The position numbers and the translations under genes are program-made. Under the pieces are notes generated by a model. That model was not told the origin of the DNA. It was given only the letters and a program-made list of their open reading frames with translations, and did not search any database. Shown one piece after another: positions 1-6,020 of a stretch of 7,667 nt of DNA. Each line of letters starts with the position of its first letter. The stretch's first letter is position 1. Location of the stretch: assembly GCA_036380695.1 (NCBI GenBank), contig DASVEG010000213.1, positions 1-7,667 of the forward strand, read 5' to 3'. Origin of the DNA: DASVEG01 sp036380695 (GTDB taxonomy: Bacteria; Actinomycetota; Acidimicrobiia; Acidimicrobiales; CADCTF01).

Positions 1-252
1 GACGACGACGATCGCGAGGACCGCTCCGATCACCGCGGCGGTCGTCACCCGGCCGTCCGCGAAGCGCGGGGTGACGACGTCGTCGACGACGCGCGCGAGC
101 ACGGCGGACGAGGCGATCGTCGCCATGGCATAGGTCAGCGAGCCGGCAACGGCGACGGCGAACGGTCGCGGGTGCATCCGCACCTCTTCGACCATCACCG
201 CAAGCCCTCGCCGGATGACGCTGCCCGACGGCACGGAGGACTCCGCGGGCAC
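1..252 (-). CDS. N-terminal fragment of a probable ABC exporter (membrane domain)
   Basis: This reading frame starts on the minus strand and runs off the left edge, so only about 84 N-terminal residues are visible. They hold a basic stretch (IRRGLAVMVEEVRMHPRPF) followed by a hydrophobic segment (AVAVAGSLTYAMATIASSAV), then LARVVDDVVTPRF and the start of a second hydrophobic helix (AAVIGAVLAIVVV). From memory this matches the usual start of type-1 ABC exporters: cytoplasmic elbow, TM1, a short extracellular loop, then TM2. The ATP-binding domain would lie beyond the window. I chose GTG at 252 because a -10-like TACGCT ends 6 nt before it, which suggests a leaderless mRNA. GTG at 234 and ATG at 195 are in-frame alternatives, and ATG 195 still leaves TM1 intact. 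It is divergent from the carboxylase gene. The transported substrate cannot be told. Another polytopic membrane protein is possible. Confidence 0.6.
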   Translation of the reverse strand, partial: MPAESSVPSGSVIRRGLAVMVEEVRMHPRPFAVAVAGSLTYAMATIASSAVLARVVDDVVTPRFADGRVTTAAVIGAVLAIVVV

Positions 253-264
253 GGATGCAGCGTA
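253..264 (-). promoter_or_regulatory. Putative leaderless promoter (-10 box) of the ABC-exporter-like gene
   Basis: On the minus strand, TACGCT lies at 264-259 and fits the actinobacterial -10 pattern TAnnnT. Six bases separate it from GTG at 252, placing the expected transcription start on the first base of the start codon. No clear -35 hexamer is visible. The assignment depends on the start-codon choice and is inference. Confidence 0.4.
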
Positions 265-268
265 CGAC

Positions 269-285
269 GGGGGTGAGACACCCCC
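269..285. repeat. 17-bp perfect inverted repeat between divergent genes
   Basis: GGGGGTG (269-275) and CACCCCC (279-285) are perfect reverse complements around a 3-bp centre, AGA. The repeat lies immediately upstream of the minus-strand -10 box at 259-264, in the spacer/-35 zone of that promoter, and about 55 bp upstream of the plus-strand -10 box. It could be an operator for a repressor of the ABC-like gene, or a simple GC hairpin. No regulator gene is visible nearby. Confidence 0.4.
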
Positions 286-338
286 TGGCGGTTTTCGCAC
301 GCCGAGGTGCCGCTTCGCCCGCTCGAACGGGTCCGATC

Positions 339-350
339 TAGCCTGCCGCC
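339..350 (+). promoter_or_regulatory. Putative leaderless promoter (-10 box) of the carboxylase operon
   Basis: TAGCCT at 339-344 matches TAnnnT and is followed by exactly six bases before GTG at 351, so the expected transcription start coincides with the start codon. There is no Shine-Dalgarno sequence before this GTG, which agrees with a leaderless transcript. The arrangement mirrors the one seen for the divergent gene at 252. No convincing -35 box is visible. Confidence 0.5.
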
Positions 351-1910
351 GTGGCCGATCACTCGATGACGGAGCGCCTCGAAGACCTCGCGAAGCGCAA
401 GGAGCAGGCGCGGACGCCTGGCTCGGAGCGGTCGATCGCCCGCCAGCACGAGCGGGGCAAGATGACCGCCCGCGAGCGCATCGAGCACTTGCTCGACGAG
501 GGCTCGTTCCAAGAGCTCGACATGCTCGCCCGCCACCGCGCCGGCGAGCACCTGCCCGAACGCCCGTACACCGACGGCGTGATCACCGGCTACGGCACCG
601 TCCACGGCCGCAAGGTGTGCGTGTTCAGCCAGGACTTCACCATCTTCGGGGGTTCGCTGGGTGAGGTCTACGCCGAGAAGATCCACAAGGTCATGGACCT
701 GAGCGCGTCGCTCGGCGTGCCCATCATCGGGCTCAACGACGGCGGCGGCGCCCGCATCCAAGAGGGTGTCGTCTCCCTCGCCATGTACGGCGGGATCTTC
801 CACCGCAACGTGAAGGCCAGCGGCGTCGTCCCCCAGGTCTCGGCGGTCATGGGGCCGTGCGCTGGCGGCGCCGTCTACAGCCCCGCGCTCACCGACTTCA
901 TCTTCATGGTCCAGGAGACCTCGTACATGTTCATCACCGGCCCCGACGTGGTGAAGGCGGTGACGGGCGAGGCCGTCACGACCGAGCAGCTCGGCGGCGC
1001 GATGACCCACGCGACGAAGTCGGGCGTCGCCCAGTACGTCGCCCCCGACGACAAGGCGTGCATCGAGGACATCCGGTACCTGCTCACGTTCCTGCCCTCG
1101 AACAACCTCGAGGCGCCGCCGTACGTCGAGCCGGACGACGACCCGACGAGGCCCTGCTCCGACCTCAACGAGCTCATGCCGCCGAGCGCGCGGCTGCCCT
1201 ACGACATGAAGCGGGTCGTGACGTCGATCGTCGACAACGGCGAGTACTTCGAATACGCGCCGCTGTGGGCCACGAACATCACCTGCGGCTTCGCCCGTCT
1301 CGACGGACACGTCGTCGGCATCGTGGGCAACCAGCCCCAGATCCTCGCTGGCGTCCTCAACATCGACGCGTCCGAGAAGGCGGCGCGATTCGTGCGCACC
1401 TGCGACGCGTTCAACATCCCGCTCGTCACCTTCGTCGACGTCCCCGGCTTCCAGCCCGGCACCGACCAGGAGTACGGCGGCATCATCCGCCACGGGGCGA
1501 AGCTGCTCTACGCGTACTGCGAGTCGACCGTCCCGCGCATCCAGATGATCACGCGCAAGGCCTACGGCGGCGCGTACGTCGTCATGAACTCCAAGTCGAT
1601 AGGCGCCGACCTCGCGTTCGCATGGCCCTCTGCGGAGTTCGCGGTGATGGGTCCCGACGCGGCGGTCGACGTGATCTACAAGCGCGAGCTGTCGGAGATG
1701 CCAGCCGAGGAGCGGACGACGCGGCGCGCCGAGCTCATCGAGGAGTACACGGAGCGCTACGCGAACCCGTACGAAGCCGCCGAGCGCGGGTACATCGACG
1801 ACGTGATCGACCCGGCCGACACGCGTCGGGTCCTCATCCAGGCGCTCGACCTCCTCCGCACGAAGCGCGAAGACCTCCCGCGGCGGAAGCATGGCAACGT
1901 CCCGCTCTAG
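351..1910 (+). CDS. pccB: Acyl-CoA (propionyl-CoA) carboxylase beta subunit, carboxyltransferase
   Basis: The 519-residue protein is the biotin-dependent carboxyltransferase subunit. It moves the carboxyl group from carboxybiotin on the alpha subunit to an acyl-CoA, typically propionyl-CoA to methylmalonyl-CoA, in a cytoplasmic complex. Both crotonase-fold halves are present. The N-terminal half has GGGARIQEG (131-139) and MGPCAGGAVYSPAL (from 167). The C-terminal half has FVDVPGFQPGTDQEYGG (from 361) and TRKAYGGAY (ending at 409). The C-terminus RKHGNVPL is the family's usual ending, and the length is normal. The residue matching the Streptomyces specificity position 422 (Asp in PccB, Ile in AccB) appears to be Val410, hinting at wider acyl-CoA use. 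GTG 351 is preferred over the in-frame ATG 366 because of the -10 box spacing. No alpha subunit lies in the window, so it must be encoded elsewhere. Confidence 0.95.
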   Translation: MADHSMTERLEDLAKRKEQARTPGSERSIARQHERGKMTARERIEHLLDEGSFQELDMLARHRAGEHLPERPYTDGVITGYGTVHGRKVCVFSQDFTIFGGSLGEVYAEKIHKVMDLSASLGVPIIGLNDGGGARIQEGVVSLAMYGGIFHRNVKASGVVPQVSAVMGPCAGGAVYSPALTDFIFMVQETSYMFITGPDVVKAVTGEAVTTEQLGGAMTHATKSGVAQYVAPDDKACIEDIRYLLTFLPSNNLEAPPYVEPDDDPTRPCSDLNELMPPSARLPYDMKRVVTSIVDNGEYFEYAPLWATNITCGFARLDGHVVGIVGNQPQILAGVLNIDASEKAARFVRTCDAFNIPLVTFVDVPGFQPGTDQEYGGIIRHGAKLLYAYCESTVPRIQMITRKAYGGAYVVMNSKSIGADLAFAWPSAEFAVMGPDAAVDVIYKRELSEMPAEERTTRRAELIEEYTERYANPYEAAERGYIDDVIDPADTRRVLIQALDLLRTKREDLPRRKHGNVPL

Positions 1911-2079
1911 GCGCGACCCGACGCCGGAGGAGCTCGCGGCGATCGTCGCCGCGGTGGAAGTGGCGTGGCCGCGCCCCGTCGTCGTCGCGGACACGCCGCC
2001 ACCCGAGTCGCCGTGGCGGTTCTCGAACCGGTGGTGGATGCCGCGGCGCGCCCCCGCAGCGAGCCGTCAACGCCCCTGA
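1891..2079 (+). CDS. pccE: Acyl-CoA carboxylase epsilon subunit
   Basis: This is a 62-residue protein with the two hallmarks of the actinobacterial epsilon subunit: an N-terminal helix with PTPEELAAIVAAVEV (residues 10-24) and a tryptophan-rich tail with SPWRFSNRWW (40-49), joined by a proline-rich linker. In Streptomyces and Mycobacterium this subunit binds the beta subunit and stimulates the complex. The gene begins inside the end of the beta gene with a 20-nt overlap in another frame, so translational coupling is likely. A purine-rich GGAAG lies too close to the ATG to be a normal ribosome binding site. Overlap and order (beta, then epsilon) are typical of these operons. The sequence is short and rapidly evolving, so the call rests on motif plus context. 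Confidence 0.85.
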   Translation: MATSRSRRDPTPEELAAIVAAVEVAWPRPVVVADTPPPESPWRFSNRWWMPRRAPAASRQRP

Positions 2080-2086
2080 CCGAGTG

Positions 2087-3118
2087 ATGGACGCACCGGA
2101 CGTCGCGACCGTCAGCGACGACTCGGCGGTGGTCTTCGCCGGCCCCGAGGTTCGGCACTACGAAGGCCTCGATCCCGACACCGAGTACGAGATCGACGGC
2201 GCGGCCTTCCGGACGCTGCCCCGCCCGCCCGGGGAGCGGCTGGCCACGATCACCACCGTCAACGACGTGCACTTCGGCGAGACCGTGTGCGGGATGATCG
2301 CGGGTCAGCCCGACATCGGGCCCGTCCTGCGGGCGGCCGAAGACGAGCCGCCGTACCCGGAGACGATGAACGCGGCCGCGGTCGAGGAGATGGCGGCGCT
2401 CGACCCCGACCTCGTCGTCGCCAAGGGCGACCTCACCGACGACGGGCGCGACGGAGAGTACGAAGCGTTCCTGCGTTGTTACGGCAGGTTCGGCGATCGG
2501 CTGCTCCACGTCCGCGGCAACCACGACGCGTATCGCGGGCAGGTCTTCGCCGACTTCGGCCCCCAGCGGCGCGACGTGCCCGGCGCCGCCGTCGTGCTGC
2601 TCGACACGACGACGCCGCGATCCGCGAGCGGCCAGTTCACCGCGGACGACGAGGCGTGGCTCGACGACGTCGCGTCGTCCGCGGCGCGCGCCGGCCTCCC
2701 TGTGCTCGTGTTCGGGCACCACCACGTCTGGTCGCCCGACTCGACCACGCGGCCGGCGTCGTACTACGGGATCGTGCCGGACGGGTCGGAGCGGCTCGTC
2801 GCCGTCTTCGAGCGGCGACCGAACCTCGCCGGCTACTTCGCGGGCCACACCCACCGCAACCGCGTGAAGCGGATCTCGGCGACGGGCCGCCGCCCGTGGG
2901 TCGAGGTCGCGTGCGTGAAGGACTTCCCGGGCGCGTGGGCCGAGTACCGCGTGTTCGAGGGCGGGGTGCTGCAGGTGTTCCACCGCGTCGTGCGGCCGGA
3001 CGCGCTGGCGTGGGCGGAGCGCACACGAGCGATGTTCGACGGAACCTACGCGTACTACGCATACGGGACACTCGCCGACCGCTGTTTCGCGGTGACGGAT
3101 GTCACTCAAGCGCGTTGA
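2087..3118 (+). CDS. Calcineurin-like metallophosphoesterase
   Basis: The 343-residue protein carries the full metal-ligand set of the calcineurin-like phosphoesterase superfamily: D60-x-H62 (NDVHFGE), GD115 (KGDLTDDG), GNHD at 144-147, H211-H213 (FGHHHVW) and GHTH at 253-256. This predicts a two-metal hydrolase of phosphate mono- or diesters, perhaps CpdA-like, but the substrate cannot be told. Residues 1-50 contain a beta-rich stretch (HYEGLDPDTEYEIDG) that resembles the fibronectin-like domain in front of purple acid phosphatases. I see no signal peptide or transmembrane segment, so it should be cytoplasmic. GTG at 2084 is an equally possible start. It begins 4-7 nt after the epsilon stop, so it is probably the third gene of the carboxylase operon, with no known functional link to it. 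Confidence 0.88.
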   Translation: MDAPDVATVSDDSAVVFAGPEVRHYEGLDPDTEYEIDGAAFRTLPRPPGERLATITTVNDVHFGETVCGMIAGQPDIGPVLRAAEDEPPYPETMNAAAVEEMAALDPDLVVAKGDLTDDGRDGEYEAFLRCYGRFGDRLLHVRGNHDAYRGQVFADFGPQRRDVPGAAVVLLDTTTPRSASGQFTADDEAWLDDVASSAARAGLPVLVFGHHHVWSPDSTTRPASYYGIVPDGSERLVAVFERRPNLAGYFAGHTHRNRVKRISATGRRPWVEVACVKDFPGAWAEYRVFEGGVLQVFHRVVRPDALAWAERTRAMFDGTYAYYAYGTLADRCFAVTDVTQAR

Positions 3119-3126
3119 GCGCGCTT
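3108..3126 (+). terminator. Hairpin across the phosphoesterase stop codon, possible terminator
   Basis: AAGCGCG (3108-3114) pairs perfectly with CGCGCTT (3120-3126) around a 5-nt loop that contains the stop codon. No U-run follows, so this is at best a weak or atypical intrinsic terminator, or a 3'-end stabiliser. It is the only obvious hairpin at the end of the plus-strand operon. Confidence 0.35.
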
Positions 3127-3177
3127 ATCGCTCCCGCACCACGCCCACCAGCCACTTCGCGCAACCACGAACAGGGG

Positions 3178-3210
3178 TTATCCGCAAGGTGTGGACAAAG
3201 GTGGGGACAA
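3178..3210. promoter_or_regulatory. Cluster of three DnaA-box-like nonamers in a convergent gap
   Basis: Three nonamers lie close together: TTATCCGCA (3178-3186, plus), TGTGGACAA (3190-3198, whose complement TTGTCCACA is the actinobacterial DnaA-box consensus) and TGGGGACAA (3202-3210, one mismatch on the same strand). The last two are part of a 12-bp tandem direct repeat (AAGGTGTGGACA, then AAGGTGGGGACA). An A/T-rich patch, GAATTTTCTT, follows at 3214-3223. The genes either side converge here. This could bind DnaA, but none of the genes that usually flank oriC are present, so I do not call it an origin. The rest of 3119-3245 shows nothing else clear. Confidence 0.4.
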
Positions 3211-3245
3211 CGCCGAATTTTCTTCAGGTTCGAGCAATCTCGGCG

Positions 3246-3965
3246 TCAGCCCAGGTCGACGGTTGCGACTTCGACCGAGCCGAGCCCGCGGCCCGGATCG
3301 GACGCTGCGGCACGCGACAGCGCGTGCCTCGCGCGGTCGAGCACCTCGTCCGACTGCAGCCCGTGCGCGGGGTACGCGGCGACGCCGGCCACGAGGTGCT
3401 TTGCGCCGATCTCGTCCTTGGAGATCGCGACCTGCAGGCGTTCGGCGGCCCACACGCCGCCGGCCTCGTTCGTGTCCTCGAGGATGAGCGCGAACGTGCG
3501 CGGCCCGGTGCGGCAGACGACGTCGGCTTCGCGGAGGGTCTGGCGAACCAGGGCCGTGAACGCGACGAGCGACTCCGCCAGCCGGTGTTCGGGATGGGGC
3601 GTCACCTCGAGGAGGACGACGGCAACCGGCCACAGGTGACGGCGGGCCGCGGCGATGCGGGTCTCGAGCGCGAGCTCGAAGAACCGGCCGTCCGACAGGC
3701 CCGTCTCCTTGTCGACCAACGACTGCGGTGCCCGGTGCGCGGCGGCTTCGAGCTCGCGCAGCGTGTGCACTTCGGCGACCGCAATGGCCGCCCGCCGCTC
3801 GGCGCGGCGCGTTCGTTCGAGGAGGGTCAGCGACGACGCGCCGGCGACGAGCGCGCACGTCGCGGCGACGACCGTGACGATCGTCGAGCCCGTGACGGCT
3901 CCGGTCACACCGAAGGCGCACCCCGCCAACCCGCCGAACAGCCCTGGGAGCGCGCGGCGATCCAT
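3246..3965 (-). CDS. Membrane protein with degenerate GGDEF domain
   Basis: This is a 239-residue protein. Residues about 6-48 form two hydrophobic helices (LFGGLAGCAFGVTGAV and IVTVVAATCALVAGA), followed by a basic, helical linker (50-80). A GGDEF-type domain runs from DKETGLSDGRFF (85-96) to AAYPAHG (197-202) and the final helix DEVLDRARHALSRA. The signature is lost: RYGGDEF is replaced by RTGPRTF (152-158), so cyclase activity is very unlikely. An RxxD I-site, READ (145-148), stands exactly five residues before the motif, so the protein may bind c-di-GMP as a receptor, as PelD does. It lies 40 nt downstream of the mutase stop on the same strand and may be co-transcribed. ATG 3965 is the only reasonable start, because an in-frame stop (TGA) lies a few codons upstream with no other start codon between. 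Confidence 0.8.
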   Translation of the reverse strand: MDRRALPGLFGGLAGCAFGVTGAVTGSTIVTVVAATCALVAGASSLTLLERTRRAERRAAIAVAEVHTLRELEAAAHRAPQSLVDKETGLSDGRFFELALETRIAAARRHLWPVAVVLLEVTPHPEHRLAESLVAFTALVRQTLREADVVCRTGPRTFALILEDTNEAGGVWAAERLQVAISKDEIGAKHLVAGVAAYPAHGLQSDEVLDRARHALSRAAASDPGRGLGSVEVATVDLG

Positions 3966-3974
3966 ACCGGCTAA

Positions 3975-3997
3975 CCATCGGCCGCGACCGGCCGTGG
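3975..3997 (-). terminator. GC-rich hairpin between mutase and GGDEF genes
   Basis: CGGCCG at 3979-3984 and 3989-3994 pair around a 4-nt loop. The stem extends by CCA/TGG with one bulged base. It fills most of the 40-nt gap after the mutase stop. On the minus strand only a short TT follows, so it may slow or partly terminate transcription, or protect the upstream mRNA's 3' end, rather than stop it fully. Confidence 0.3.
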
Positions 3998-4005
3998 ATC
4001 AAGCG

Positions 4006-5970
4006 TTACTTTTGCGACTCGTCGCCTTCGCGATACGAGGCCACGAGCGCGGCGATGTCGTTCATGATCGCCGGCAGCTCGTAGTCCTTCGGCGTGTAGA
4101 CCGCGGCCACGCCCGCTTCGCGCAGTTTGCGCTGATCGTCCAGCGGGATGATGCCGCCGACGACGATCGGCGCGTCGACGCCAGCGGCGCGCACGAGGCG
4201 AACCACCTCCGGCACGAGCTCGAGGTGGCTGCCCGACAGGATCGAGATGCCGATGACGTCGACGTCCTCGTCGCGCGCCGCGGCGGCGATCTGCTCTGGC
4301 GTGAGGCGGATGCCTTGGTACACGACCTCGAAGCCCGCGTCGCGCGCCGCGACCGCCACCTGCTCTGCGCCGTTCGAGTGGCCGTCGAGGCCCGGCTTGG
4401 CGACCAGGAGGCGGGGCGGGCCGCCGGCGATCGCACTCACCGTCACGCGCACGCGGTCCATCGTCTCGCCCCGGTTGCCGGTGGCGGCACCGACGCCGGT
4501 CGGCGCTCGGTACTCGCCGAACACGTCACGCAGGGCTCCCGCCCACTCGCCGGTCGTGCCGCCCGCCCTGGCCAGGGCGATCGTCGCTGGCATCACGTTC
4601 TCGTGCGACTCCGCGGCGCGGCGCAGCTCGTCGAGCGCCTTGGTGACCGCGGCGGCGTCGCGCTGCGCGCGCCACCGCTGCACGTCGTCCGTGAGCTCGG
4701 CCTCCACCGCGGGGTCGACCTTGAGGATCGACTCGTCGCCCTCCAGGGGCGACGGTTCGGTGTTGGTGAAGCAGTTCAGCCCGACGACCTTGAGGTCGCC
4801 CGACTCGATGCGCCGTTGGCGCTCGGCTTGGCTGCGGACGAGGCGCGCCTTGAGCTCGTCGATCGCCTCGAACGCGCCGCCGAGCTCGAGCACGTCGTCG
4901 AGCTCGGCCTGCGCCGCTTCGAGCAACTCGGCTGTCTTCTTCTCGATCACGTGCGAACCGGCGAACAGGTCGTCGTACTCGAGCAGGTCGGTCTCGTACG
5001 CGAGCACCTGCTGCATGCGGAGGGCCCACTGCTGGTCCCATGGCCGGGGCAGGCCGAGTGCCTCGTTCCACGCAGGGAGCTGCACGGCCCTGGCGCGGGC
5101 GTCCTTGCTCAGCGTGACGCCGAGCATCTCGAGCACGATGCGCTGGACGTTGTTCTCGGGCTGCGCCTCGGTCAGGCCGAGGCTGTTGACCTGGACGCCG
5201 TAACGGAACCGGCGCAGCTTGGGGTCTTCGACGCCGTACCGCTCCTTGGTGATGCGGTCCCACCACTGCGTGAAGGCGCGCATCTTGCACGTCTCCTCCA
5301 CGAACCGGATGCCTGCGTTGCAGAAGAAGGAGATGCGGCCGACGACGCTCGCGAACTCGTTTTCGTTCACCTGGCCGCTCTCGCGCACTGCGTCGAGCAC
5401 GCCGACCGCGGTGGCGATCGAGTACGCGAGCTCTTGCATCGGCGTCGCGCCCGCCTCTTGCAGGTGGTAGCTGCAGACGTTGATCGGGTTCCAGTTCGGG
5501 ACGTGCCGGACCGTGTACGCGATCGTGTCGACGGTCAGGCGCCGGCTCGGGCCAGGCGGGAAGATGAAGGTGCCGCGGCTCAGGTACTCCTTGACGATGT
5601 CGTTCTGCGTCGTGCCCGTGAGCGCGGAGACGTCGAGCCCCTGTTGCTCCGCGTTCGCGATGTGAAGGCCGAGCAGCCACGCGGCGGTCGCGTTGATCGT
5701 CATCGACGTGTTGACCTCGTCGATAGCGATGCCGTCGAGCAGTTGTTGCATGTGGCCGAGGTGCGCGACGGGCACGCCCACCTTGCCGACCTCGCCCTTG
5801 GCCTCTGGCGCGTCGGGGTCGTAGCCGATCTGCGTGGGGAGGTCGAAGGCGATCGACAGCCCGGTCTGGCCCTTCGCGAGGTTCGTCCGGTAGAGCTCGT
5901 TCGACTTCCGCGCAGTCGAATGCCCGGAGTACGTGCGCATCATCCACGGCCGATCTGCCATGGCCGTCAT
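4006..5970 (-). CDS. meaA: Ethylmalonyl-CoA mutase (MeaA-type, B12-dependent), fused catalytic and B12 domains
   Basis: The 654-residue protein is an adenosylcobalamin mutase with catalytic and B12-binding domains in one chain. The predicted reaction is (2R)-ethylmalonyl-CoA to methylsuccinyl-CoA in the ethylmalonyl-CoA pathway. The TIM-barrel part begins PWMMRTYSGHSTA, with Tyr14 at the place of Tyr89 of Propionibacterium methylmalonyl-CoA mutase. PPGPSRRL carries Arg144, matching the carboxylate-binding Arg207. CSYHLQEAGAT holds the active-site His169. Keeping Tyr and Arg argues against isobutyryl-CoA mutase. The C-terminal Rossmann domain has PGLDGHSNG with DxHxxG at 529-534, His531 being the cobalt ligand, then SILSGSH and VVGGIIP. 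The short N-terminus and overall phrasing are those of MeaA proteins, but a methylmalonyl-CoA mutase relative is not excluded. GAGGGG sits just before ATG 5970, favouring it over ATG 5961. Confidence 0.85.
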   Translation of the reverse strand: MTAMADRPWMMRTYSGHSTARKSNELYRTNLAKGQTGLSIAFDLPTQIGYDPDAPEAKGEVGKVGVPVAHLGHMQQLLDGIAIDEVNTSMTINATAAWLLGLHIANAEQQGLDVSALTGTTQNDIVKEYLSRGTFIFPPGPSRRLTVDTIAYTVRHVPNWNPINVCSYHLQEAGATPMQELAYSIATAVGVLDAVRESGQVNENEFASVVGRISFFCNAGIRFVEETCKMRAFTQWWDRITKERYGVEDPKLRRFRYGVQVNSLGLTEAQPENNVQRIVLEMLGVTLSKDARARAVQLPAWNEALGLPRPWDQQWALRMQQVLAYETDLLEYDDLFAGSHVIEKKTAELLEAAQAELDDVLELGGAFEAIDELKARLVRSQAERQRRIESGDLKVVGLNCFTNTEPSPLEGDESILKVDPAVEAELTDDVQRWRAQRDAAAVTKALDELRRAAESHENVMPATIALARAGGTTGEWAGALRDVFGEYRAPTGVGAATGNRGETMDRVRVTVSAIAGGPPRLLVAKPGLDGHSNGAEQVAVAARDAGFEVVYQGIRLTPEQIAAAARDEDVDVIGISILSGSHLELVPEVVRLVRAAGVDAPIVVGGIIPLDDQRKLREAGVAAVYTPKDYELPAIMNDIAALVASYREGDESQK

Positions 5971-5979
5971 TGTCCCCTC
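5971..5979 (-). promoter_or_regulatory. Ribosome binding site of the mutase gene
   Basis: On the minus strand GAGGGG (5979-5974) precedes ATG 5970 by three bases, or by five counting from GAGG. It is the clearest Shine-Dalgarno sequence in the window, where most other starts look leaderless or coupled. It decides for ATG 5970, since the in-frame ATG 5961 would be about 14 nt from GAGG. It abuts the base of the hairpin at 5979-6008. Confidence 0.55.
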
Positions 5980-6008
5980 GGTCGCTCGTGGTTGACCACT
6001 CGCGACCG
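5979..6008. repeat. 30-bp imperfect inverted repeat between dehydrogenase and mutase genes
   Basis: CGGTCGC (5979-5985) pairs with GCGACCG (6002-6008), and inside it GTGGT (5988-5992) pairs with ACCAC (5995-5999). A 2-nt TC/TC mismatch separates the two stems and the loop is only 2 nt. It occupies more than half of the 50-nt intergenic gap and ends at the mutase ribosome binding site. As RNA it would be a strong stem-loop able to stabilise the upstream message, serve as a processing site, or modulate mutase translation. As DNA it could be an operator. Confidence 0.6.
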
Positions 6009-6020
6009 GCGCGCAGCCGC

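Noticed and set aside
195..1994. Long open minus-strand frame (about 600 codons) opposite the carboxylase gene
   Set aside because: It is antisense to a clear pccB, composed mostly of V/D/R/L/A with no domain pattern. This is the usual shadow of a GC-rich gene with strong third-position bias.
857..2083. Upstream extension of the phosphoesterase frame
   Set aside because: The frame stays open through pccB and the epsilon gene, but this part is an Arg-rich shadow. The recognisable protein starts near 2087.
3119..3245. Chromosomal origin of replication
   Set aside because: DnaA-like boxes are present, but there are only three. No dnaA, dnaN, rpmH or parAB genes are nearby and no sizeable AT-rich unwinding region is visible.
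2287..3639. 450-codon plus-strand frame across the phosphoesterase and beyond
   Set aside because: It is Arg/Ala-rich, without motifs, and overlaps the phosphoesterase, which has all its metal-binding residues in another frame.
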